This document shows positions 48,976 to 60,033 of a stretch of DNA of 64,000 nt, in pieces (position 1 is the stretch's first letter; each line of letters opens with the position of its first letter). The stretch lies in NCBI RefSeq assembly GCF_004340905.1, contig NZ_SLXD01000002.1, positions 310,001-374,000 of the forward strand. The letters run 5' to 3'. A program made the translations under genes and the position numbers. A model generated the notes under the pieces. That model saw only the letters and a program-made list of their open reading frames with translations. It was not told the DNA's origin and searched no databases. The DNA is from Rubrivivax gelatinosus (GTDB taxonomy: Bacteria > Pseudomonadota > Gammaproteobacteria > Burkholderiales > Burkholderiaceae_C).

Positions 48976-49094
48976 GCGTCGGAGACGTCCGACGCGCGTT
49001 TGCGCTGCGGCCCCACGCCAGTGGCGACCTTTCGAGGACAGCATGCGTCTACGAAGGCCGCACTGCGGCCTTCGCAATCAAGGAGAACGAACGC

Positions 49095-49415
49095 ATGAAC
49101 CTCATCCGAAACACGCTCGCCGCCACGATCACGGCCGTCGCCGCCCTCGTCGTCCTGCCCGGTTGCGCCGTCACGCGCGACCAGTCCACCGTCGGCGAGT
49201 ACATCGACGACAGCGCGATCACCACCGCCGTGAAGGCCAAGTTCGTCGAGGACAAGTCGGTCGACGCCACCGCGATCAGCGTCGAGACGCTGCGCGGCGA
49301 AGTGATGCTGTCGGGCTTCGCCAAGTCCGGCACCGAGAAGGCCCGTGCCGAGACGCTGGCGCGCAGCGTCAAGGGCGTCAAGCAGGTGAAGAACCAGCTG
49401 GAGGTGCGCGGCTGA
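49095..49415 (+). CDS. BON-domain periplasmic lipoprotein
   Basis: The 106-residue protein has a lipoprotein signal ending LVVLPGC (Cys24) and a single BON domain (about 45-105) with AVKAKFVEDKSVDATAISVETLRGEVMLSGF and VKGVKQVKNQLEV. BON domains, as in OsmY, bind membranes and support envelope stress resistance. An AAGGAG ribosome site precedes the ATG. It stands alone between the MacAB exporter and the DUF3348 operon and is ended by a strong terminator. Some longer overlapping frames here are shadows. Confidence 0.92.
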   Translation: MNLIRNTLAATITAVAALVVLPGCAVTRDQSTVGEYIDDSAITTAVKAKFVEDKSVDATAISVETLRGEVMLSGFAKSGTEKARAETLARSVKGVKQVKNQLEVRG

Positions 49416-49436
49416 GCGTCGCCGAGCCGGCACGGC

Positions 49437-49462
49437 GGGCGCCTGCGGGCGCCCTTTCTTTT
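49437..49462 (+). terminator. Intrinsic terminator after the BON gene
   Basis: A perfect 7-bp stem GGGCGCC / GGCGCCC with a TGCG loop is followed by TTTCTTTT, 21 bp after the BON stop. It separates this transcript from the DUF3348 operon, whose -10 candidate TACACT lies 32 bp further on (49494-49499). Confidence 0.9.
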
Positions 49463-49493
49463 GCCCGCGCCGGCCACCACACGGCGCAGGCGG

Positions 49494-49499
49494 TACACT
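49494..49499 (+). promoter_or_regulatory. Candidate -10 of the DUF3348-DUF2894 operon
   Basis: TACACT lies 31 bp before the DUF3348 ATG and just beyond the preceding terminator. No -35 at proper spacing was recognised. It predicts a leader of about 25 nt without a clear ribosome site. Confidence 0.4.
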
Positions 49500-49530
49500 G
49501 CGCGCCCTTTACCGATCCTTCGACTGGCTC

Positions 49531-50184
49531 ATGCTGCACGGGTCTGCCAGCCCGGGCGTCGCCGGTTCGGAGCTCACCCGCCTCCTCGCCCGTCTTGCCG
49601 ACGGGCCGCCGGCCGAAGGGCGACCCGCCTTCGCCGAGCGACTGGGCCACTGGCTCGGATGGGCGGGCGCCATCTCGCTCGCTTCGGCGCTGGCCGCCGG
49701 ACAGGCCGTGCCCGCCGCGGGCCGCACGGCCGGCAGCGAGGACGCGGACTTCCGGCGCGTGCGCGCGGCCCTGGAGGCGGCGATAGCCGCCGGGCCCGCC
49801 GAGCCGGCCACGAGCCCGGACGACTTCGGCCCGTTCCATCGCCACTGCCTGGGGCTCCAGCAGGGCATGCACGACGCCGTCGCCGCGCTGCGGCGTCGGC
49901 TGCGCGACGCCTTGTCGCGGCGTTCGGCGGCGCTGGCGCGTGTCGCGGCGATCGACGCCGCGCTGGAGCCGGCACTGGCGGCGCAAGAACGCCGCGTGCT
50001 GGCGCTGGTGCCGCAGCGGCTGATGGCGCATTTCGAGCGCCTGGGCCGCGAACACGGCGAGGACGCGGGCTGGCTGGCCGCCTTCCGCGAGGATCTGGAC
50101 GAGGTGATGCGGGCCGAACTGGCGCACCGGCTGCTGCCGGTGCAAGGCCTGCTGCAGACGCTGCACGACCACGACGCGAGATGA
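49531..50184 (+). CDS. DUF3348 family protein, first gene of a motor-like operon
   Basis: I recognise this as DUF3348 from its length and neighbours, not from a known activity. The 217-residue protein has no signal or clear membrane span and is largely helical. It has an Ala-rich segment (ISLASALAAGQ) and a C-terminal amphipathic part with LMAHFERLGREHGEDAGWLAAFREDLDEVM and LLPVQGLLQTLHDHD. It probably stays in the cytoplasm and may bind the tail or loops of the DUF802 channel. Its stop overlaps the DUF802 ATG (ATGA), so the proteins are made together. A longer in-frame start is not needed. Confidence 0.82.
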   Translation: MLHGSASPGVAGSELTRLLARLADGPPAEGRPAFAERLGHWLGWAGAISLASALAAGQAVPAAGRTAGSEDADFRRVRAALEAAIAAGPAEPATSPDDFGPFHRHCLGLQQGMHDAVAALRRRLRDALSRRSAALARVAAIDAALEPALAAQERRVLALVPQRLMAHFERLGREHGEDAGWLAAFREDLDEVMRAELAHRLLPVQGLLQTLHDHDAR

Positions 50185-52256
50185 ACCGACTGCTTCCCCA
50201 CGCGGCCTTCGCCGCCGGCATGCTGGCCCTGATCTGGGTCGGCGCCGGTTATGGCGCCTCCAACCCGCTGGCGCTGACGCTGGTCGCGCTGATCGCGGCC
50301 TTCTACCTGGCCGGCGCGCTGGAGCTGCGACGCTTCGCCGCCGAGACCGAGGCGCTGAACGCCCAGCTCGGGGCGACGACCGCCGAACCGCCGTCGCTGG
50401 CCGCCTGGCTGGACGGCGTGCCGGCGGCGCTGCGCGACACCGTGCGCCTGCGCATCGAAGGCGAACGCACCGCCCTGCCCGGCCCGGCGCTGGTGCCCTA
50501 TCTCGCCGGCCTGCTGGTGCTGCTGGGCATGCTCGGCACCTTCCTCGGCATGGTCGTCACGCTGCAGGGCACCGGCCAGGCGCTGGAACACGCCGCCGAC
50601 GTCGAGGCGATCCGCGCCTCGCTGGCGGCGCCGGTGCGCGGCCTGGGGCTGGCCTTCGGCAGCTCGGTGGCCGGCGTCGCCGCGTCGGCGATGCTGGGGC
50701 TCGCGTCGGCGCTGCTGCGGCGCGAACGCCGCCGCGCCGGGCGCCGGCTGGACGCGGCGATCGCCGGGCCGCTGCGCGCCTTCTCGCGCACGCAGCAGCG
50801 CGAAGCCTCGCTGGCGCTGCTGCAGGCCCAGGCGCAATGGCTGCCGGCGCTGGCCGAGCGGCTGCAGGCGCTGGCGACGACGATCGAAGAACGTGGCCGC
50901 ACGCAGGACGAACGCCTGCTCGCCGGCCAGCAACGTTTCCACGACGACGCCGGCCAAGCCTGGCGCGAACTGTCGGCCACCGTCGCCACGACGCTGGCCG
51001 AGACCGCCGCCGCCAGCGCGCGGCAGGCCGCTGCGGCGGTCGAGCCGGCGGTGCAGTCGACGATGGCGGCGCTGGAGCGCCAGTCGGCGGCGCTGCACGA
51101 GACGCTGCAGGGCCAGGTGCAACAGCATCTGGCCGGCGTCGCCGAACGCCTGGACGCCACGGCCGAACGCCTGGCCGGGCACGGCCGCGAGGCGCTGGAC
51201 ACGCAGCAGGCGCGCCAGCAGGCCCAGCTCGATCGCCTGGGCGCGGCGCTGGAGCGTTTCGGCGACGACCTGCAGACGCGTTCGGCGACGCTGCTCGACG
51301 GGCTTGACACCCGGCTGCAGGCCGGCGCGGAGCGCTGGTCCTCCGCCTGGCAGCAGACGCTGGCGACCCAGCACGAAGCCCAGGCGGCGCTGGCCGCCGC
51401 CGGGCGCGAGACCGTGGCCGCCGCCGGCGAAGCGCTGCAACGGCACGCCGCCGCGCTGCACGCCGAGCTGGCCACCGCACGCGCCGCCGCCGACGAGGCC
51501 GCCGCGGCCCGCGAAGCCGAACGCCGCGCCGCGATGGACGACGCGCTGCAGGCACTGGCCGAACGCCTGGCCGATGAGACACGCCGCGCTGCGGCCGACG
51601 CCGCCGGCCACCAGCAGCGTGTCTGCGCCGCGCTGGACGCCGCCGCCGACGCCGTCTCGGCACGCACGCGCGAGCAGGCCGAGGCGACGATCGCCGAGAT
51701 CGGCCGCCTGGTGCAGGCGGCGGCCGAGGCGCCGCGTGCCGCCGCCGAGGTCATCGCCGAGCTGCGCCAGGCGCTGTCGGACAGCCTGGTGCGCGACAAC
51801 GCGGCGCTGGAAGAACGCAACCGCCTGCTGGGCACGCTGGGCGAACTGCTAGCCACCGTGCAGCGCGCCGGGCGCGAGCAGCGCGAGACGATCGCTTCGC
51901 TGGTCGAGGGCACCGGCAGCTTGCTGGAGCAGGCCGGCACACGCTTCGCCGCCCAGGTCGAGACCGAAGCCCAGGCGCTGCGCGCCACCGCGGCCCAGGT
52001 CGAGGCCGGCGCCGGCGAACTCGCCGCGCTGGGCGAAGGTTTCGGCCAGGCGGTCGAGCTCTTCGCGCGCAGCAGCGAGCAGACGACGGCGCAGCTGCAG
52101 CGCATCGAAGCCGCGCTGGCCCAGGCCGGCGCACGCAGCGACGAGCAGTTGGCCTATTACGTCGCCCAGGCGCGCGAGATCGTCGACCTGACGCTGGGCG
52201 CGCAGCAGCAGGCGGTGGCCGCGCTGCAGCGCCGCGCCGCCGAGGCCGGGGCATGA
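50181..52256 (+). CDS. MotA/TolQ/ExbB-like channel with long helical tail (DUF802)
   Basis: The 691-residue protein has four predicted membrane spans (about 7-25, 29-47, 104-128 and 154-178). The last two carry the MotA/ExbB-type pattern LGMLGTFLGMVVTLQG and GLAFGSSVAGVAASA, where Thr120 and Ser161/162 could line a proton path. Beyond residue 190 about 500 residues form an Ala/Gln/Glu-rich helical or coiled-coil tail toward the cytoplasm. This design, a proton-channel subunit with a very long tail, resembles ZorA of the Zorya defence system. The DUF802 name is recalled. It is coupled by ATGA overlaps to DUF3348 and to the MotB-like gene. Confidence 0.85.
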   Translation: MNRLLPHAAFAAGMLALIWVGAGYGASNPLALTLVALIAAFYLAGALELRRFAAETEALNAQLGATTAEPPSLAAWLDGVPAALRDTVRLRIEGERTALPGPALVPYLAGLLVLLGMLGTFLGMVVTLQGTGQALEHAADVEAIRASLAAPVRGLGLAFGSSVAGVAASAMLGLASALLRRERRRAGRRLDAAIAGPLRAFSRTQQREASLALLQAQAQWLPALAERLQALATTIEERGRTQDERLLAGQQRFHDDAGQAWRELSATVATTLAETAAASARQAAAAVEPAVQSTMAALERQSAALHETLQGQVQQHLAGVAERLDATAERLAGHGREALDTQQARQQAQLDRLGAALERFGDDLQTRSATLLDGLDTRLQAGAERWSSAWQQTLATQHEAQAALAAAGRETVAAAGEALQRHAAALHAELATARAAADEAAAAREAERRAAMDDALQALAERLADETRRAAADAAGHQQRVCAALDAAADAVSARTREQAEATIAEIGRLVQAAAEAPRAAAEVIAELRQALSDSLVRDNAALEERNRLLGTLGELLATVQRAGREQRETIASLVEGTGSLLEQAGTRFAAQVETEAQALRATAAQVEAGAGELAALGEGFGQAVELFARSSEQTTAQLQRIEAALAQAGARSDEQLAYYVAQAREIVDLTLGAQQQAVAALQRRAAEAGA

Positions 52257-52900
52257 CCGCCGACGACGAGATCGACGGCGACGCCGAGCACGGCGCGCCG
52301 GTCTGGGCGGTCTTCGGCGACCTGATGTCGGGGCTGCTCGGCGCCTTCGTGCTGATCCTGGTCTGCGCCATCGGCCTGCAGCTGGACCTGGCCGAGCGCC
52401 TGCGCGCCGAGGTGCAGCAGCGCCAGGCCGAAGCCCAGCGCCGCGAGGCGCTGGAGCACGCACTCGCCGTGCCGCTGGCCGCCGGCCGCGTGACGCTGGC
52501 CGGCGGACGCATCGGCATCAGCGGCAACGTGCTGTTCGCCTTCAACTCGGCCGAGCTGCAGCCCGAGGGCCGCCAGTTGCTGAAAAGCCTGGCCGGCCCG
52601 CTGGCGGCGTATCTGTCGGCGCGCGACGAGGTGCTGATGGTCAGCGGCTTCACCGACGACCGCCAGGTGCGCGACGGCGGCCGCGCGCGCTTCGCCGACA
52701 ACTGGGAGCTGTCGGCACAGCGTGCACTGACCGTCACGCGGGCGCTGATCGAGGACGGCGTGCCGTCGTCGGCGGTGTTCGCCGCGGCTTTCGGCGCCGA
52801 GCAGCCGGTGGCCTCGAACGCCGACGCCGCCGGGCGGGCGCTGAACCGTCGTGTCGAGATCGCGCCGACGCCGCGGCGCGCGGCCGACACGGCACGATGA
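52253..52900 (+). CDS. MotB/OmpA-like proton-channel partner
   Basis: The 215-residue protein has a short cytoplasmic N terminus and one membrane span (about 17-43, VFGDLMSGLLGAFVLILVCA). Asp23 is placed like the proton-carrying Asp of MotB, ExbD and ZorB. A coiled-coil linker follows, then an OmpA-type peptidoglycan domain (about 85-205) with SGFTDDRQV, NWELSAQRALTV (Asp135 and Arg157 as the expected ligands) and NRRVEI. It should anchor to the cell wall and form a stator with the DUF802 protein. Both ends overlap neighbours by ATGA. Confidence 0.88.
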   Translation: MTADDEIDGDAEHGAPVWAVFGDLMSGLLGAFVLILVCAIGLQLDLAERLRAEVQQRQAEAQRREALEHALAVPLAAGRVTLAGGRIGISGNVLFAFNSAELQPEGRQLLKSLAGPLAAYLSARDEVLMVSGFTDDRQVRDGGRARFADNWELSAQRALTVTRALIEDGVPSSAVFAAAFGAEQPVASNADAAGRALNRRVEIAPTPRRAADTAR

Positions 52901-53487
52901 ACATACCGGCCGACGAGGAGCTGTTCGCGGCCCTGGCCGCACGCCGCGTCACGCCCGGCGCCGAGCCGGTCGCGCTGGCGGTTGCCGAAGCGCTGGCGCG
53001 CCGCGCCTCGGCAGCCGAAGGCGAGACGCGCCGGCTGCTGCTGGCGCGTCTGCAGCGGCGCATCGACGCGATCTCGAGCGCAGCCACCGCCGCACCGGCA
53101 GCCGCATCGGCGCCGGCACCCTGGGCCGCCCTGACGTCGCTGGTTGACCGCCTGGGCCGCGCCGAGGCGCCACCGCCGCGCAGCCAGGTGCGTGCGCCGG
53201 CGCCGCCACCGCTGAAGACCGTCGCCGCGCTGCAGCCCACCGTCGGCCGGCTGAAGGCCGAACACCGGCTGCGCCAGGCGCGTGCCCAGGTGCCCGAGAA
53301 CGCCGGGCCGCTGCATTCGTCGCGTGTCGTGCACCGCATGCTGCAGACGCTGCACGCCGACGCGCCGGGCTACCTGCAGGCGCTGAGCGCCAGTGTCGAG
53401 GCCCTGGCCGAGCTGGAGCGGGAGTTCGAGGCCAGCCTGCGGCCGGCGGGACGCGAAGCGCGAGGCGAAAGACGCCGTCAACGCTGA
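52897..53487 (+). CDS. DUF2894 family protein, last gene of the motor-like operon
   Basis: The 196-residue protein is recognised as DUF2894 by context and length. It has a helical N-terminal half (DEELFAALAARR then RRLLLARLQRRIDAI), an Ala/Pro-rich linker, and a conserved-looking C-terminal part (LKAEHRLRQARAQVPENAGPLHSSRVVHRMLQTL then APGYLQALSASVEALAELEREF). No signal or membrane span is seen. Function is unknown; a cytoplasmic effector or regulator of the upstream channel is one guess. The start overlaps the OmpA-like gene (ATGA), and the stop lies one base from the tRNA-Leu 3' end. Confidence 0.82.
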   Translation: MNIPADEELFAALAARRVTPGAEPVALAVAEALARRASAAEGETRRLLLARLQRRIDAISSAATAAPAAASAPAPWAALTSLVDRLGRAEAPPPRSQVRAPAPPPLKTVAALQPTVGRLKAEHRLRQARAQVPENAGPLHSSRVVHRMLQTLHADAPGYLQALSASVEALAELEREFEASLRPAGREARGERRRQR

Positions 53488-53488
53488 C

Positions 53489-53580
53489 TGGTGCCCGGAG
53501 CGGGGATCGAACCCGCATGCCCTCTTTCGAGAGGCGGCGGAGTTTAAGTCCGCTGCGTCTGCCAGTTTCGCCATCCGGGC
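53489..53580 (-). tRNA. tRNA-Leu (anticodon UAA)
   Basis: The minus strand folds into a class II tRNA with acceptor GCCCGGA / TCCGGGC, an encoded CCA (53489-53491), the anticodon loop CTTAAAC (UAA), a long variable arm, and the T-loop TTCGATC. It is the last of the Gly-Cys-Leu group and ends one base from the convergent DUF2894 stop. Confidence 0.97.
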
Positions 53581-53603
53581 GTCGCACCGGGTACACGATG
53601 CAC

Positions 53604-53628
53604 AAAGGGCTCCACGCGGGAGCCCTTT
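53604..53628 (-). other. Hairpin in the Cys-Leu tRNA spacer
   Basis: A perfect 9-bp inverted repeat AAAGGGCTC / GAGCCCTTT with a 7-nt loop lies between tRNA-Cys and tRNA-Leu. No T run follows on the minus strand, so it is more likely a processing hairpin than a terminator. Confidence 0.6.
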
Positions 53629-53642
53629 GACACTCGAAATAC

Positions 53643-53716
53643 TGGAGGCGCGATCCGGAGTCGAACCGGACTAGACGGATTTGCAATCCGTTGCATAACC
53701 GCTTTGCTATCGCGCC
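53643..53716 (-). tRNA. tRNA-Cys (anticodon GCA)
   Basis: A 74-nt tRNA with acceptor GGCGCGA / TCGCGCC, discriminator U, encoded CCA, anticodon loop TTGCAAA (GCA) and T-loop TTCGACT. It lies between tRNA-Gly and tRNA-Leu, the order seen in E. coli glyW-cysT-leuZ. Confidence 0.97.
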
Positions 53717-53740
53717 GCGTGGCAGAACACCCGGATTCTG

Positions 53741-53771
53741 CCCAAAAAGAAGGGAAGCCTGGGCTTCCCTT
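53741..53771 (-). terminator. Terminator-like hairpin between tRNA-Gly and tRNA-Cys
   Basis: On the minus strand the 10-nt arms AAGGGAAGCC / GGCTTCCCTT form a stem followed by TCTTTTTGGG, which is a good intrinsic terminator shape. It stands 9 bp after tRNA-Gly and 24 bp before tRNA-Cys, so it may partly end the transcript or attenuate the two distal tRNAs. Confidence 0.55.
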
Positions 53772-53780
53772 CGGATGTCT

Positions 53781-53856
53781 TGGAGCGGGAAACGAGGCTC
53801 GAACTCGCGACCTCAACCTTGGCAAGGTTGCGCTCTACCAACTGAGCTATTCCCGC
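53781..53856 (-). tRNA. tRNA-Gly (anticodon GCC)
   Basis: A 76-nt tRNA with acceptor GCGGGAA / TTCCCGC, discriminator U, encoded CCA, D-loop AGTTGGTAGA, anticodon loop with GCC and T-loop TTCGAGC. It is the first gene of the cluster and follows a near-consensus promoter. Confidence 0.98.
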
Positions 53857-53901
53857 TTTGCCCTTGAATTGCTGCATTGGCTGCAACGAATCAAGACCAA
53901 C

Positions 53902-53931
53902 AGTATAGACCGATTTTTACGCGGTTGGCAA
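53902..53931 (-). promoter_or_regulatory. Promoter of the tRNA Gly-Cys-Leu cluster
   Basis: On the minus strand TTGCCA and TATACT are separated by 18 bp that include an AT-rich stretch, about 45 bp before tRNA-Gly and directly downstream of the lon stop. It is the best sigma70 promoter seen in the window and gives the stable RNA genes a start independent of lon. Confidence 0.8.
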
Positions 53932-53938
53932 GACCTTT

Positions 53939-56362
<2,424 letters not shown>

Positions 56363-56387
56363 CGGTGTACCTCTCTTTCTCAGGTCC

Positions 56388-56415
56388 ACGTGGGGCCCGA
56401 GAGGGCAAATGCAAG
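56388..56415 (-). promoter_or_regulatory. RpoH (sigma32)-type promoter of lon
   Basis: On the minus strand CTTGCAT is separated by 13 bp from CCCCACGT, close to the heat-shock consensus CTTGAAA and CCCCATNT. The predicted start leaves a leader of about 20 nt with an AGAGAGG site. Heat-shock control of lon is well established in E. coli. Confidence 0.65.
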
Positions 56416-56452
56416 TGGCGGGCCGCCGCGTGCAGGCGCGGCGCGGCCGGGA

Positions 56453-57721
<1,269 letters not shown>

Positions 57722-57759
57722 GTCTCGTCTTGCGCGGAGGGAAAAGGGATCCGAACCCC

Positions 57760-57809
57760 ATCATAGACCAACTCCCGCCGCCTGCCGGGCGGCGAAAAGG
57801 AGGCCTTTT
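57760..57809 (-). promoter_or_regulatory. clpP-clpX spacer: -10-like element and inverted repeats
   Basis: On the minus strand TATGAT (57760-57765) lies 38 bp before the clpX ATG and could be a -10. Just upstream are an inverted repeat CGCCGCC / GGCGGCG (57776-57794) and AAAAGG / CCTTTT (57795-57809). They could end the clpP transcript in part and let clpX start separately. Confidence 0.35.
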
Positions 57810-57839
57810 CAGGGGGTCGTGAAGAGGTGGAAAAGCGCG

Positions 57840-58448
57840 TCAGCCGCGCTTCTCGAGGACCTGGTCGACCAGACCGTAGTCCTTGGCCTCGCTGGGCGAC
57901 AGCCACATGTCGCGCTCCATGTCGGCAGCGATCTTCTCGATCGGCTGCCCGGTGCGCTCGGCGTAGATGCGATTGAGCTGCTCGCGCGTCTTGATGATCT
58001 CGCGCGCCTGGATCTCGATGTCGCTGGCCTGCCCCTGGGCGCCGCCCGAAGGCTGGTGGATCATCACACGCGAGTTCGGCAGCGCGAAACGCTTGCCCTT
58101 GGCGCCGGCCATCAGCAGGAAGCTGCCCATGCTGGCCGCCATGCCCATGCACAGCGTCGAAACCTCCGGCTTGATGAAGTTCATCGTGTCGAAGATCGAC
58201 AGGCCCGCGCTGACGCTGCCGCCCGGCGAATTGATGTACAGGAAGATGTCCTTGTCCGGGTTCTCGGACTCCAGGAACAGCAGCTGAGCGCAAACGAGAT
58301 TCGCGACCTGGTCGTTGACAGGGCCGACGAGGAAGACGATCCGCTCGCGCAGCAGGCGGCTGTAGATGTCATAGGCGCGTTCACCGCGCCCGGACTGCTC
58401 GATGACCATGGGCACCATGCCCAGGCCGGTCGTCTCGATCACGCTCAT
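57840..58448 (-). CDS. clpP: ClpP protease subunit
   Basis: ClpP is the tetradecameric serine peptidase of ClpXP. The 202-residue protein has [14 protein letters not shown] with the nucleophilic Ser, [18 protein letters not shown] with the catalytic His, and a late Asp (MERDMWLS). The N-terminal segment [20 protein letters not shown] is the family signature. It follows tig by 14 bp and precedes clpX, the conserved tig-clpP-clpX-lon order. Confidence 0.98.
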   Translation of the reverse strand: MSVIETTGLGMVPMVIEQSGRGERAYDIYSRLLRERIVFLVGPVNDQVANLVCAQLLFLESENPDKDIFLYINSPGGSVSAGLSIFDTMNFIKPEVSTLCMGMAASMGSFLLMAGAKGKRFALPNSRVMIHQPSGGAQGQASDIEIQAREIIKTREQLNRIYAERTGQPIEKIAADMERDMWLSPSEAKDYGLVDQVLEKRG

Positions 58449-58462
58449 AAGGGGCTGTTTCC

Positions 58463-59773
58463 TCAGGCTGCCGACATCAGTTCGTCGAACGGTAGCACCT
58501 TGTCCGTGACCTTGGCCTTCGCCAGGATGAAGTCGGTGACGTTGTTCTCGATGACCACCGCCTCGACCTCGGCCATGCGCTGGCGGTCACCCAGGTACCA
58601 GCGCACCACCTCGGCGGGCTTCTCGTAGCTCTGGGCGAGCTCCTCGATGTGCGCGCGCAGCTGGTCGGGCTGGGCCTGCAGGTTGTTGGCCTTCACCAGC
58701 TCGGCGACGACGAGGCCCAGGCGCACGCGGCGCTCGGCCTGCGGGCGGAAGATGTCCTCGGGGATCGGCGCGTTCTCGGCGTCCTTGATACCGCGCTGCT
58801 TCAGGTCGGCACGTGCGCCGGCCACCAGACGCTGCAGTTCGTTGGCCACCAGCGCGTTGGGCAGCTCGAGTTCGGCGGCCTTGGCCAGCGCTTCCATCGC
58901 CGCGGCCTTGTTGCGCGAACGCACGCGGAACTTGACCTCGCGCTCCAGGTTCTTCTTGACGTCGGCGCGCAGCGCCTCGACGGTGGCTTCCTGGATGCCC
59001 AGCGACTTGGCGAACTCGTCGTCGATGGTGGGCAGGTGCTGGATCTCGCACTTGGTCATCGTGACGAGGAAGTCGGCTTCCTTGCCGGCCACGTCCTGGC
59101 CGTGGTAGTCGGCCGGGAACTGCAGCGGGAAGGTCTTGTTCTCGCCGACCTTCATGCCACGCACGGCCTTGTCGAACTGCTCCAGCATCTGGCCTTCGCC
59201 GATGATGAACTGGAAGCCTTCGGCCTTGCCGCCGGCGAAGGGTTCGCCGTCGATCTTGCCTTCGAAGTCGATCGTCACGCGGTCGCCTTCGGCGGCGCCT
59301 TCGGCGGCCGGACGCTGCGTGAAGGTGCGGCGCTGCTTGCGCAGGATCTCGACGGTGCGGTCGATGGCCTCTTCGGTCACCTCGGCGCCGACGCGCTCGA
59401 CCTCGATCTCGGCCAGGTCGGCGAGCTTGACCTCGGGGTAGACCTCGAAGGTGGCGTCGAAGGCGATCTCGCCCTCGGCAGCCTCGTCCTTCTGCGTGAT
59501 GCGCGGGGCGCCGGCGACACGCAGCTTGGCCTCGGCGGCGGCATCGGCGAAGGCCTGGCCGACACGGTCGTTGACGACCTCGTACTGGACCGAGTAGCCG
59601 TAGCGCTGGGCGACGACCGACATCGGGACCTTGCCCGGACGGAATCCGTCGGCCTTGACGGTACGCGCGAGCTTGCGCAGGCGGGCCTCGACTTCGCCGT
59701 TGATGGTGCTGGCGGGCAGCGTCAGCGTGATGCGGCGTTCCAGTTTTTCGAGGGTTTCGACGTTGACGGCCAT
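58463..59773 (-). CDS. tig: Trigger factor
   Basis: Trigger factor is a ribosome-bound chaperone and prolyl isomerase. The 436-residue protein has the N-terminal ribosome-binding domain with the signature GFRPGKVP (about residues 45-52). An FKBP-like domain follows (about 155-240, [19 protein letters not shown]), and a helical C-terminal domain. It heads the tig-clpP-clpX-lon group. The ATG lies only 30 bp behind the 3' end of a tRNA-Leu gene on the same strand, so a shared transcript is likely. Confidence 0.97.
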   Translation of the reverse strand: MAVNVETLEKLERRITLTLPASTINGEVEARLRKLARTVKADGFRPGKVPMSVVAQRYGYSVQYEVVNDRVGQAFADAAAEAKLRVAGAPRITQKDEAAEGEIAFDATFEVYPEVKLADLAEIEVERVGAEVTEEAIDRTVEILRKQRRTFTQRPAAEGAAEGDRVTIDFEGKIDGEPFAGGKAEGFQFIIGEGQMLEQFDKAVRGMKVGENKTFPLQFPADYHGQDVAGKEADFLVTMTKCEIQHLPTIDDEFAKSLGIQEATVEALRADVKKNLEREVKFRVRSRNKAAAMEALAKAAELELPNALVANELQRLVAGARADLKQRGIKDAENAPIPEDIFRPQAERRVRLGLVVAELVKANNLQAQPDQLRAHIEELAQSYEKPAEVVRWYLGDRQRMAEVEAVVIENNVTDFILAKAKVTDKVLPFDELMSAA

Positions 59774-59803
59774 GTGGGGCTCTCTAAGGCTTCAGTGAAT
59801 GTC

Positions 59804-59890
59804 TGGTGCGCGGGGCCGGACTCGAACCGGCACGCCCGTGAAGGCGTCAGGACCTAAACCTGGTGCGTCTACCAATTTCGCCACCCGCGC
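59804..59890 (-). tRNA. tRNA-Leu (anticodon UAG)
   Basis: An 87-nt class II tRNA with acceptor GCGCGGG / CCCGCGC, encoded CCA (59804-59806), anticodon loop TTTAGGT (UAG), a long variable arm and T-loop TTCGAGT. A TAGAAT element lies about 92 bp upstream (59982-59987 on the minus strand). It directly precedes tig. Confidence 0.97.
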
Positions 59891-60033
59891 GCTCAAAAAC
59901 GTCGCCGCACGACACCCGCGGCGCGAATCCCGCGGAGGTCGTCGATCGCCGTTCCCGGATAACTCGATCGGTAAACCGCGCATTCTAGCCGGCACGCGGA
60001 CCGAGCCGGACGCAGGCCCGCTCGCCACGCGCA

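Noticed and set aside
50181..52900. Calling the DUF802/OmpA pair a Zorya defence system
   Set aside because: The membrane pair is similar in design, but no ZorC, ZorD or ZorE homologue is adjacent, and the flanking DUF proteins are conserved partners of their own. It is kept as an analogy only.
53489..53856. tRNA cluster as an integrated-element boundary
   Set aside because: No integrase, direct repeat of a tRNA 3' end or change in composition is visible nearby, and the Gly-Cys-Leu order is the common ancestral one.
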